Of a stretch of 64,000 nt of DNA, positions 6,201-14,726 are shown piece after piece. Source of the stretch: DASRWI01 sp035654655 (GTDB lineage: Bacteria > Bacteroidota > Ignavibacteria > Ignavibacteriales > Ignavibacteriaceae); NCBI GenBank assembly GCA_035654655.1, contig DASRWI010000029.1:81435-145434 (forward strand), in the 5' to 3' direction. Position 1 is the first letter of the stretch. The number at the start of each line of letters is the position of its first letter. Made by a program: the position numbers and the translations under genes. The notes beneath the pieces were generated by a model. It saw nothing but the letters and a program-made list of their open reading frames with translations. It did no database searches and was not told where the DNA came from.

Positions 6201-9095
6201 TTATTTTATTAAAAGCATCTTTTTCGTAATCTTTATATTTTCAGTTTGTAATGAATAAAAATATATTCCACTTGCAAAGTTATCCGCATTTAATTTTACT
6301 TTATAAACCCCTGGAGATTTAATTTCGTTTATTAACTGAGTTAATTCATTACCATTTATATCATATAAAATTATTTTTACCGGACCTTCTATCGCAACTT
6401 GATAACTAATTATAGTAGTTGAGTTAAATGGATTAGGATAGTTTTGAAGTAATGCATATTTATCAGGAGGTTTTACTTCAACCTGAATGCTATTGCTATA
6501 CTTAAATGCCCCATCATTATCAATCATTTTTAATCTGTAATTATACTTTCCTGCAATGGTTACTTCATCCTGAAATTCATATTGTTTTCTTGAACTTGAA
6601 TTTCCATTTGCTTTAACCTCTCCTATTTTATTAAAATTATTTTCGTTTATGGTGCTTCTTTCAACAACAAACTTATTTGAGTTTAATTCAGTTGCTGTTG
6701 ACCAAACTATGGCTATTTTGTTTGCAATATTCTTTGCGGAAAAACTTTCTAATTCAACCGGTAAAGGAGAAGTAGTAACAAAAGCGCCTCTGCCGTGAGT
6801 GAATGCATATAATAAATTTGTTCCGCTTTGAAGTACAAGTTCATCTACAGGAGAGTAGTAAGGCATTCCTGAATTTGCGTAAATCCAATTAGTACCTCTG
6901 TTGGTTGTTTGGAATATTCCTAATTCAGTCCCAATATATAATTTAGTACCAGTTATATTGTCAACAACAATTGAATGAACTGGTACATCCGGTAAATCAC
7001 CGGAGATATCTGTCCAATTATTTCCCTGGTCACTTGAGTAGTATATATGTTTTAAATTAGTGCCGTTGTTATAACCGGAATATGCAACATAAATATTATT
7101 TTTATTATTAGGGTCAACCGCTATTCTTCTTACCCAGGCACCATTATTTCCCGTTGGGGTAATATCCGTCCAGGTATCTATACCTGATGCTGGATTTAAT
7201 GAAGTACATCTAAAGACTTTTCCACCTGAAGTTCCTGCAAAACCTAAAAAATTAGCAGATGCATTTACTATTGTAACTGCACTAATACTTGCACCTAATG
7301 AATTACTTGACTGATACCAGTTTGAAGCTGAGTTACTTGTTACCCAAACTTTATCAGAACCTGCTATAAGGACATTGGAGTTTTCAGAGTTCATTGAGAA
7401 AGGTGATATAAATAAACAGAGATTACCATTCTGTGCATCAGTTAATCCATTTATAGCAGAGACCCAGGAAGAACCACCATTGGTTGATTTTTCCAAATCG
7501 AGGTAAACATATTCTTCATAGCAAATATTAGAATTATTTTGGTCAATAGCTGCATAACCACCATCTCCACCTTCTACTTGAGTCCAGTTCATTCCAGAAG
7601 AATAGGCAAGATGCCCATTATCCTGGGTACCTCCCTGAAATACATTTCCAGTATTGGAAACTGCACCGCCATAAAATTGTGTAATAGCCAAATTATTATT
7701 CAAACTATTCCAGGATGTTCCTGCATTTGTAGTTTTGTAAATTCCTCCATCGTTACCATCATAAACAATATTTTGTGTTGTTGGATGAAAAACAATTGCA
7801 TGATGATCAGCGTGAACATAAGGTGTTCCATAATATGTATGCCAATAAGAAATTTGATTCCAGGAGGAACCTCCATTGGTGGATTTCATAACCTCTACAC
7901 CACCGACATAAATATTATTTGAGTTAAATGGGTCTATTGAAACAACATTATTATACCAACCTTGTGCACCAAGATAGGATCGACCTGTTGAAGTTAAATT
8001 TGAAGGTTTAGTTAATTCAGTCCAACTGTCACCTGCGTTAGTTGATTTATAAATTCCCTTTAATCCATAATCAGGTGCACCAATACTTGTTGCTTCAAAA
8101 ACAGCATATAGGTTATTTATATTATTAGGGTCTTTAGCAATTGATATTCTGCTATAACCATTATTGGGTAAACCGGAAGATACTTTATTCCAGTTAGTTC
8201 CACCGTTTGTGGTTTTATAAATTCCTCCTAAAGTACTCCCATTTTCTTTAGTTGCAAAAACTATAACATTACTATTTATTACTGCAATATCACTCCCATT
8301 AAAATAATTTGTCGCACCTGAACCAATGCTTGTCCAGGATGTACCACCATTGGTTGATTTGTATAAATTTCCATTAGTATAATAACCACCACCGCCATAT
8401 TTCCAGTTATAAGCTTTAGTTACGGCATATACATTTCCTAAATTATCAAAATCCATTTTTATAATATTTTTAAAATTCCAAGTATTCATAGTGCTGGATA
8501 AAAGAGTCCAGGACTCTCCAAAATCTGTTGACTTATAAATTCCCCCTCCAGTAACCGCATCAATATTTCCCCAACCTTCACCTGTTCCTGCATAAATAGT
8601 ATTTTCGTTTGATACGTCTTTAACCATACATCCAATAGAAAGGATTGGAGATACATCTGTCTTTGAATTCCAGGATGCTCCACCATCAGTAGTTTTCCAA
8701 ATTCCGCCACTCACTGCGCCAATTAAAATATGATTAGGATTTGAAGGTTTAATTATAATTGACCTTATTCTTCCACCAATGTTACCAGGACCTAATGGTG
8801 ACCAGCTCGAAATACTATTACCTTTTGTTAATTCCTTAGTATTTAGGTTGTATTTTTCTAAATGTGAAATTGCGTTGTTTCTCGATTCAACTGAATACAA
8901 GTTATTTTTACCTGCAATCATATTGTACCTGAATTCAGAAGCTGCATATGGATTGTCTTCATTCCCTTGAACCGGAGCTTTTAATTCTATTGTTATAAAG
9001 TTGAGTTTAAATGAAGTATAAAAAGCTATTAAGGCAGGAAATAAAAAAAGATAAATATATTTTTGACGATGGTTAAGAAAAGTATAATGTTTCAT
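6201..9095 (-). CDS. Large secreted BNR/sortilin-type beta-propeller protein with T9SS sorting domain
   Basis: A 964-residue exported protein. After an N-terminal hydrophobic segment (about 10-30), roughly ten BNR/Asp-box-like motifs occur across residues 100-770 (KTTDGGASW, KSTDFGESW, KSTNGGTSW, KTTNGGTNW, YSSDQGNNW, QTTNRGTNW and similar). These predict one or two large propellers of the VPS10/sortilin or sialidase-like type. No sialidase catalytic arginine triad could be assigned, so enzymatic activity is unproven. A fibronectin-like module (PVELESFSAKN) and a T9SS sorting tail (LLQNYPNPFNSTT to KKMLLIK) close the protein. It stands alone in the minus direction, and a REP-like doublet lies immediately downstream. 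Confidence 0.85.
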   Translation of the reverse strand: MKHYTFLNHRQKYIYLFLFPALIAFYTSFKLNFITIELKAPVQGNEDNPYAASEFRYNMIAGKNNLYSVESRNNAISHLEKYNLNTKELTKGNSISSWSPLGPGNIGGRIRSIIIKPSNPNHILIGAVSGGIWKTTDGGASWNSKTDVSPILSIGCMVKDVSNENTIYAGTGEGWGNIDAVTGGGIYKSTDFGESWTLLSSTMNTWNFKNIIKMDFDNLGNVYAVTKAYNWKYGGGGYYTNGNLYKSTNGGTSWTSIGSGATNYFNGSDIAVINSNVIVFATKENGSTLGGIYKTTNGGTNWNKVSSGLPNNGYSRISIAKDPNNINNLYAVFEATSIGAPDYGLKGIYKSTNAGDSWTELTKPSNLTSTGRSYLGAQGWYNNVVSIDPFNSNNIYVGGVEVMKSTNGGSSWNQISYWHTYYGTPYVHADHHAIVFHPTTQNIVYDGNDGGIYKTTNAGTSWNSLNNNLAITQFYGGAVSNTGNVFQGGTQDNGHLAYSSGMNWTQVEGGDGGYAAIDQNNSNICYEEYVYLDLEKSTNGGSSWVSAINGLTDAQNGNLCLFISPFSMNSENSNVLIAGSDKVWVTSNSASNWYQSSNSLGASISAVTIVNASANFLGFAGTSGGKVFRCTSLNPASGIDTWTDITPTGNNGAWVRRIAVDPNNKNNIYVAYSGYNNGTNLKHIYYSSDQGNNWTDISGDLPDVPVHSIVVDNITGTKLYIGTELGIFQTTNRGTNWIYANSGMPYYSPVDELVLQSGTNLLYAFTHGRGAFVTTSPLPVELESFSAKNIANKIAIVWSTATELNSNKFVVERSTINENNFNKIGEVKANGNSSSRKQYEFQDEVTIAGKYNYRLKMIDNDGAFKYSNSIQVEVKPPDKYALLQNYPNPFNSTTIISYQVAIEGPVKIILYDINGNELTQLINEIKSPGVYKVKLNADNFASGIYFYSLQTENIKITKKMLLIK

Positions 9096-9190
9096 AATTA
9101 TGCTTTCAAATATTTTATTGGATAGAATATCAGGGAATGAACAAATAAATATAATCTATTTATTTTAATATATGCAAAGGAAAAATGAAA

Positions 9191-9214
9191 AACCCTGATG
9201 GATGCATCAGGGTT
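9191..9214 (-). terminator. Terminator after aspS
   Basis: AACCCTGATG (9191-9200) and CATCAGGGTT (9205-9214) form a perfect stem with a GATG loop. On the minus strand a T-rich tract follows. Confidence 0.85.
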
Positions 9215-9224
9215 AACATTAAAA

Positions 9225-10991
9225 TTATCTAACTTTTATGTGCAGTTCTTTTAACTGTTCTTCACTTACACTGGAAGGGGATTCATCCATCAATGAGATT
9301 GCACTTGCAGTTTTAGGGAATGCAATAACCTCTCTTATTGATTGCTCACCTGCAAATATCATACACATTCTATCTACTCCGAATGCTATCCCGCCGTGAG
9401 GTGGTGCGCCATACTTGAATGCATTCATTAAGAATCCAAATTTTAATTCAGCTTCTTCATCAGAAATGCCCAATGCTTTAAACATCTTTGACTGAAGTTC
9501 AGCATTATGAATTCTGATACTTCCACCGGCAATTTCACTTCCATTCAACACAAGGTCGTATGCTCGTGCTTTTACTTTTTCAGGAGCACTTTCCATCATA
9601 TCAACATCTTCTAATCTTGGAGATGTAAATGGATGGTGCATTGCATAGTGTCTTTGAGTTTCTTCATCGTATTCAAATAATGGAAAGTCTGTTACCCAAA
9701 GTAATGCAGGTTCAGCATCAGGTTTAATAGCATCAAGACGACGAGCCATTTCCAATCTCATATAGCCCATCAAGTTCAAAGTCTTTAATTTTTTTCCTGA
9801 AAGAATAAAAATTAAATCATCAGGCACAGCATTCATCTCTTTAACAAGAGCTTTCTTTTCTTCATCTGAGAAGAACTTGGCAACAGGTGCTTCAATGTCA
9901 TCTTCTTTTACTCTTATCCAGATTAATCCACCTGCACCTAATTTCTTAATGAAATCAGTCAATACATCTAATTGATTCCTTGTATAGCTGCCGCATCCTT
10001 TTGCAAGTAATCCGGTGATAATTCCACTTGAAGATACAGCATCACTAAATAATTTAAATTCACTATTAGCAAAAACATTATTTAGAGTAACCATCTTTAA
10101 ACCGAATCTTAAATCCGGCTTATCACTTCCATAACTTTCCATAGCTTCGTCAAAAGTTAAACGAGGAATCGGAATTTGTAAATCCTTATTCCATATTTCC
10201 TTATATAATCTCTTCATTAAGCTTTCAACAGTTTCGAAAATATTTTCCTGGTCAATAAAGGACATTTCAACATCTATCTGAGTAAACTCCGGCTGGCGGT
10301 CTGCACGTAAATCTTCATCACGAAAACATTTTACTATTTGAAAATACCTGTCAAAGCCTGACACCATCAAAATCTGTTTGTAAGTTTGGGGTGACTGTGG
10401 AAGAGCATAAAACCTTCCTTTATGAAGTCTGCTTGGTACAAGATAATCTCTTGCACCTTCAGGAGTACTTTTCATTAAAACCGGAGTTTCAACTTCTATG
10501 AAATTATTCTTGTCAAAATAATTTCTAACCACCTGATAAAGTTTATGCCTTAATAATAAATTCTTCTGCAAAGCTGGTCTGCGTAAGTCAAGGTATCTAT
10601 ATTTTAAACGCAATTCTTCGTGAGTATCAATGTTATCTTCTATAGGAAAAGGAGTGGTTTTAGCTTCATTAAGAATAATAACCTTTTTAACCATTACATC
10701 GATTAATCCTGTAGCGAGTTCAGGATTTTCAGTGTCAGCAGGTCTTTTGCGTACTACACCTTCAACAGAAACTACATATTCATTTCTTAGTTCTTTACCA
10801 TCATTGTGAGCTTCTGAGTTAAAGCCTGGTTCAAATACAATTTGAGTAATACCATATCTATCTCTAAGGTCGATAAATATAACACCACCTAAGTCTCTAC
10901 GAGTATCAACCCATCCATTAAGAACAACTTCCTGACCTAAGTTTTGTTCTCTAAGTTCACCGCAGGTATGTGTTCTGGTTTTAAATTTCAT
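9225..10991 (-). CDS. aspS: Aspartate--tRNA ligase
   Basis: A 588-residue class II aminoacyl-tRNA synthetase that charges tRNA-Asp, or tRNA-Asp and tRNA-Asn in non-discriminating versions. An N-terminal OB-fold anticodon-binding domain (about 1-110; LNGWVDTRRDLGGVIFIDLRDRYG) is followed by the catalytic core. Motif 2 is around CFRDEDLRADRQPEFTQID, and the bacterial GAD insertion lies between about 290 and 410. Motif 3 is GGIAFGVDRMCMI near the C-terminus. The length is that of bacterial-type AspRS. It is a single gene with its own terminator. Whether it also charges tRNA-Asn cannot be told without knowing if asnS or gatCAB occur elsewhere in the genome. Confidence 0.97.
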   Translation of the reverse strand: MKFKTRTHTCGELREQNLGQEVVLNGWVDTRRDLGGVIFIDLRDRYGITQIVFEPGFNSEAHNDGKELRNEYVVSVEGVVRKRPADTENPELATGLIDVMVKKVIILNEAKTTPFPIEDNIDTHEELRLKYRYLDLRRPALQKNLLLRHKLYQVVRNYFDKNNFIEVETPVLMKSTPEGARDYLVPSRLHKGRFYALPQSPQTYKQILMVSGFDRYFQIVKCFRDEDLRADRQPEFTQIDVEMSFIDQENIFETVESLMKRLYKEIWNKDLQIPIPRLTFDEAMESYGSDKPDLRFGLKMVTLNNVFANSEFKLFSDAVSSSGIITGLLAKGCGSYTRNQLDVLTDFIKKLGAGGLIWIRVKEDDIEAPVAKFFSDEEKKALVKEMNAVPDDLIFILSGKKLKTLNLMGYMRLEMARRLDAIKPDAEPALLWVTDFPLFEYDEETQRHYAMHHPFTSPRLEDVDMMESAPEKVKARAYDLVLNGSEIAGGSIRIHNAELQSKMFKALGISDEEAELKFGFLMNAFKYGAPPHGGIAFGVDRMCMIFAGEQSIREVIAFPKTASAISLMDESPSSVSEEQLKELHIKVR

Positions 10992-11181
10992 TACAATTAT
11001 CCCTAAAAATTAAGTGTATAAGATACTCAAAAATAAAAATATTTAGAAATTAGTAAAGGAAATTACAAATAAAAGCCTTTTATTGATAAAAGATACACGA
11101 ATTGCATAGTTTCTTCCAGAACAAAGATGATAAGATAATATTGCAATAATTTTCTATAATGAAATTTTATGAAATAATCTT

Positions 11182-12495
11182 ATGAAAAAAATAATTAGTG
11201 TACTTTTTATCTTATCTATATTTATTCCATCTTGCAGCAACGAAAATTTAGTTAATCCTCAAGTAGAGAGTACCGGAGGAATTTCACTAAGCATTGATAA
11301 AGCTAATGCTCCTGAAGATGTTAAGTATGTTAAGGCTGCACTTACCAGAGAAAATTATGAACCAATTGTTGGTATGATGGATATACATTCCAACAACACT
11401 GCAGAAATAAATTTCAATAATATAAATGTTGGTCAATGGCATCTAAAGGTTGAAGCATTGGACAGCAACAATGTTGTTTTATATGTTGGAGAAGCTGATG
11501 TTGTAATTCAGGAAAATTTTATAACACAGGTTAGTCTTACTCTTGTCCCTGTAAGCCACGGAACAGGGAGTATTCATATTTATGTAACGTGGGGGAATCC
11601 AAATCATAATAAATATTCAGATTATTATCATAATCCTGTAATGACAACCTCTCAAGCTCCAAATTCACCTTTATACATAACTACAGGAAAAATAATTAAT
11701 GATAATGGTTTGTATAAATTTTATTACAATAATATCTACAATAGTGCGCAGGGAAATATTGGTTATGCCGTTTCTTCTGATGGTATAAATTGGGAATATC
11801 CTCTTAATCATCCTATACTGGAGAAAGGACAACCTGGTTCCTGGGATGCACGCCATGCTATAATGGGAGCCATATTAAAAGACGTGGCTGTCTATAGAAT
11901 GTACTATGTAGGATGTGCTGAAGGAACCTATAGTACTAATATCGGATATGCACAATCGTGGGATGGAATAAACTGGGAAAAAAGACCAACTCCATTAATT
12001 ATGGCTGAAGACTTAAATCATCGGATTGGTTCAATGGAAGTAATAAAGGTTGGAACTACTTATTATATGTACTATGGTGTTGGTTCATCTATTTATAGGG
12101 AATTAAATAAAATAAATTCGGAAAAATATGTTAAGGTTGCTACTTCACAAGATGGAATAAATTTTACTCCTCAGCCGGGTTCAATAATTCAAGCAAGTGA
12201 AGATTGGGAAAGTGGAGCAATTTCTTTTGTGTCAGTAATATATGAGAATGGAAAGTTTAAAATGATATATATGAATGCCTCAGAAACAGCTTTTGGTTAT
12301 GCAGTATCAGTTGATGGAATTCATTGGGAAAAACTGGCTAATCCGGTTTTTTCAGAGAATGATACTTATAATCATTGGGCTTATATGATTTCTTATCCTA
12401 CCTGGATAAAAATCAATAATGAATATAGAATTTATTACACAGGCACTAAACAAAATGGAGAGTTGGCAATAGGATTTTGCAAAAAACCACAGTGA
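11182..12495 (+). CDS. Lipoprotein with a GH43/GH32-like five-bladed beta-propeller
   Basis: A 437-residue predicted lipoprotein with signal sequence and lipobox ending IFIPSC (Cys18). Residues about 25-130 look like an immunoglobulin-like or carbohydrate-binding beta domain. From about 145 on, repeated motifs (YKFYYNN, GYAVSSDGINWEYP, YRMYYVG, GYAQSWDGINWEK, YYMYYGV, VATSQDGINF, YAVSVDGIHWEK) match the blades of GH43/GH32/GH130-like five-bladed propellers. These often hydrolyse or bind arabinans, fructans or mannans. The catalytic acids could not be assigned confidently, so it may bind glycans rather than cut them. It is a single gene between divergent aspS and a long non-coding gap. Confidence 0.6.
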   Translation: MKKIISVLFILSIFIPSCSNENLVNPQVESTGGISLSIDKANAPEDVKYVKAALTRENYEPIVGMMDIHSNNTAEINFNNINVGQWHLKVEALDSNNVVLYVGEADVVIQENFITQVSLTLVPVSHGTGSIHIYVTWGNPNHNKYSDYYHNPVMTTSQAPNSPLYITTGKIINDNGLYKFYYNNIYNSAQGNIGYAVSSDGINWEYPLNHPILEKGQPGSWDARHAIMGAILKDVAVYRMYYVGCAEGTYSTNIGYAQSWDGINWEKRPTPLIMAEDLNHRIGSMEVIKVGTTYYMYYGVGSSIYRELNKINSEKYVKVATSQDGINFTPQPGSIIQASEDWESGAISFVSVIYENGKFKMIYMNASETAFGYAVSVDGIHWEKLANPVFSENDTYNHWAYMISYPTWIKINNEYRIYYTGTKQNGELAIGFCKKPQ

Positions 12496-12882
12496 AGAAC
12501 TAAAAAAGCTTAAAGATGACATCCTTTCAAAAGATGGTGTTTATTTTTAAATTTTTTAAAAGAATAGTACTTTTCCCAAAAAGTTCAGACAAATTTTAAA
12601 AAAATAGTAAAATTATTTTACTTTTTCCTTCCATTTAACCCATTTGTTAACCCAAATTGTAACCCTATACAGTTAAATTTTGAATTCAAATTTGAACCTT
12701 GTTCTGTTTGATTTGTTTTTCAGGGGGCAATATAGTGAGGGGAGTTTGACATCCGCAGTTCTTTGGGGGGCAAAGAATTCGGATGTTTTTTTATTTTAAA
12801 TCCACTTGTAATCCATTACTTTTTATAATATGATAATTTTATATATTAAACACTTAATATTTTTTATTCCAAAAGTTGATAT
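12496..12882. other. Long intergenic region, possible leader or small RNA before the phosphorylase gene
   Basis: Almost 390 bases without a credible open frame. A weak hairpin with a U-rich tail near 12515-12556 may end the lipoprotein transcript. The region then stays AT-rich until a G-rich stretch (12721-12745) leads into a long strong terminator hairpin at 12749-12792. About 90 bases separate that terminator from the next start codon. The arrangement fits either a free-standing small RNA or an attenuated leader. No known riboswitch class was recognised. Confidence 0.4.
12749..12792 (+). terminator. Long terminator hairpin upstream of the phosphorylase gene
   Basis: ACATCCG (12749-12755) pairs with CGGATGT (12780-12786), and AGTTCTTTG (12757-12765) pairs with CAAAGAATT (12771-12779) with one G-U pair. 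There is one bulged C, a GGGGG loop and seven T residues after the stem. It has no gene directly upstream that obviously needs it. Confidence 0.85.
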
Positions 12883-14184
12883 ATGAATATTGTCGAAATT
12901 ATTAGAAAAAAGAGGAACAAAGAAGAACTTACAAAAGAGGAGGTTCTTTATCTTGTTAAATCATTTACTAAAGGAAAAATTCCTGATTATCAATTCTCAG
13001 CATTCTTAATGGCTGTATATTTTTCAGGAATGAACACTATCGAAACAGCAGCTTTAACAGAAGCTATGCTTTATAGTGGTAAAGTAATTGATTTATCCTT
13101 AATTCCGGGTTTTAAAATTGATAAGCACTCAACAGGTGGAGTTGGTGATAAAACTTCTCTAATTATTGCTCCAATCGTTGCAGCAGCCGGTGCATTAGTC
13201 CCAATGATATCAGGAAGAGGTCTTGGACATACAGGAGGTACTTTAGATAAACTCGAATCTGTTCCTGGATTTAGAACAAGCTTATCTCTATCTGATTACA
13301 AATTAGTTGTTAAAAAATGCGGTGCCGTTTTAATTGGTCAGACAAAAGATATTGCTCCTGCTGATAAATTAATTTATGCTCTTAGAGATGTTACTGCTAC
13401 AGTTGAATCCATTCCTTTAATAACTTCAAGTATAATGAGTAAGAAGTTAGCTGAAGGAATTGATGGATTGGTACTCGATGTTAAAACAGGTTCCGGAGCA
13501 TTTATGAGGGAATTAAAAGATGCTGAAGAACTTGCATCTTCTTTATTAAATACAACAAAATCATTTAACAAAAAAGTTACTGCATTTATTACTGATATGA
13601 ATCAGCCGCTGGGCAATAATATCGGAAACTGGCTTGAGATACTTGAGTGTATTGATATTCTTAAAGGAGAAAAAGAAAATGATTTACTTGAGCTATCTTT
13701 AAATCTAGCAGGTTCAATGCTTAACCTTGCTGGTAAAGCAGATTCATTGGAAGAGGGAATAGAATTATCAAAGCAGATGATATCTTCAGGCAAAGCTTAT
13801 TCAAAGTTTATGGATATTATAAAGTATCAGGGAGGAGATTTAAAATATATTAACAATCCTTCTTTATATCCTTCACCAAGATTTACAGAAGATTTGATTG
13901 CTGAGGAAGATGGCTATTTATGCTCAACGGATTGCTATCAATTTGGGATGGCATCACTTGAACTCGGTGCCGGTAGAATGACAAAAGAAGATGATATTGA
14001 TCCAAAGGCAGGAATAATTTTTAATAAAAAAATTGGTGATAAAGTTAAAAAAGGGGAAGTAATAGGTCATTTGTTTTCCGATGTTAGAAATAAAATTGAT
14101 AAAGCAAAAGGTCGTCTGACAGGAGCTATGGAGTTTTCGAATTCAAAGTGTAAGAAACCGGAACTTATTAAAAAAATTATATAA
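12883..14184 (+). CDS. deoA: Thymidine/pyrimidine-nucleoside phosphorylase
   Basis: A 433-residue enzyme of nucleoside phosphorylase family II. It cleaves thymidine, and in the broader Pdp type also uridine, with phosphate to give base and (deoxy)ribose-1-phosphate, feeding nucleoside salvage. The family signature spans about residues 79-124 and includes KIDKHSTGGVGDKTSL, SGRGLGHTGGTLDKLES and, later, ALRDVTATVESIPLITSSIMSKK. The Lys and Ser residues in those stretches bind phosphate and base. The length is that of Bacillus Pdp (433), so the substrate range may be broad and the symbol pdp would be equally fair. A ferritin-like gene follows after 13 bases and is probably co-transcribed. A terminator hairpin upstream (12749-12792) may affect expression. 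Confidence 0.93.
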   Translation: MNIVEIIRKKRNKEELTKEEVLYLVKSFTKGKIPDYQFSAFLMAVYFSGMNTIETAALTEAMLYSGKVIDLSLIPGFKIDKHSTGGVGDKTSLIIAPIVAAAGALVPMISGRGLGHTGGTLDKLESVPGFRTSLSLSDYKLVVKKCGAVLIGQTKDIAPADKLIYALRDVTATVESIPLITSSIMSKKLAEGIDGLVLDVKTGSGAFMRELKDAEELASSLLNTTKSFNKKVTAFITDMNQPLGNNIGNWLEILECIDILKGEKENDLLELSLNLAGSMLNLAGKADSLEEGIELSKQMISSGKAYSKFMDIIKYQGGDLKYINNPSLYPSPRFTEDLIAEEDGYLCSTDCYQFGMASLELGAGRMTKEDDIDPKAGIIFNKKIGDKVKKGEVIGHLFSDVRNKIDKAKGRLTGAMEFSNSKCKKPELIKKII

Positions 14185-14197
14185 AGGATTATGTTAT

Positions 14198-14650
14198 ATG
14201 CCAAAAAATCAGGAAATAATAGACAATTTAATTAAAAGTTATTGGATGGAGATAGAAACTGTTGTTAGTTATATTGCAAATTCAATTAACTTAGACGGTG
14301 TTCGTGCAGAAGAAATTAAAAAATCATTGCAAGTAGATGTTACTGAAGAATTAAGTCATGCTCAGCAGCTTGCAAACAGAATTAAAGAATTGGATGGAAC
14401 CATCCCCGGCTCAATGGATTTCAAACCATCACAATCATACTTGCAGCCTAAAAAGGATACTACTGATGTGTTATCAGTAATAGAAGGAGTACTACAAGCT
14501 GAAGAAGGAGCAATTTTACAATATAATAAAATTATAAAGTTATGCGATGGCAACGATTATGTAACTCAGGATATATGTGTTAAATTATTAACCGCTGAAG
14601 AATCTCACAGAAAAGAATTTAGAGGATTCTTAAAAGAATATAAAAAATAA
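14198..14650 (+). CDS. Ferritin-like (bacterioferritin-type) diiron protein
   Basis: A 150-residue all-helical protein with the four-helix ferritin-like pattern. Predicted metal ligands are the first-helix Glu in YWMEIETVVSY, the E-x-x-H of VTEELSHAQQ, the Glu in VLQAEEGAILQYN and the E-x-x-H of LLTAEESHRKEF. This arrangement suits a diiron site for iron oxidation or storage, or peroxide detoxification, as in bacterioferritins. A haem-binding Met is not obvious, so a haem-free ferritin-like or Dps-like role is possible. It has its own AAAGGA ribosome site and lies 13 bases after the phosphorylase gene, with a terminator after it. The functional link between these two genes is unclear. Confidence 0.8.
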   Translation: MPKNQEIIDNLIKSYWMEIETVVSYIANSINLDGVRAEEIKKSLQVDVTEELSHAQQLANRIKELDGTIPGSMDFKPSQSYLQPKKDTTDVLSVIEGVLQAEEGAILQYNKIIKLCDGNDYVTQDICVKLLTAEESHRKEFRGFLKEYKK

Positions 14651-14676
14651 AAATATATTTAAGCTTTAAAAAAATA

Positions 14677-14710
14677 AAACCCATGCTTAATTATGAGCAT
14701 GGGTTTTTTT
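14677..14710. terminator. Bidirectional terminator
   Basis: ACCCATGCT (14679-14687) pairs with AGCATGGGT (14696-14704), with A residues before and a run of T after. It lies between two convergent genes, so it can serve the ferritin-like gene and the minus-strand vWA gene. Confidence 0.9.
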
Positions 14711-14726
14711 GTAATAAAAAATTATC

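Noticed and set aside
12515..12556. Terminator hairpin directly after the GH43-like lipoprotein gene
   Set aside because: The stem is short with a bulge and a wobble pair, and the T-run is interrupted, so it was left as a weak possibility only.
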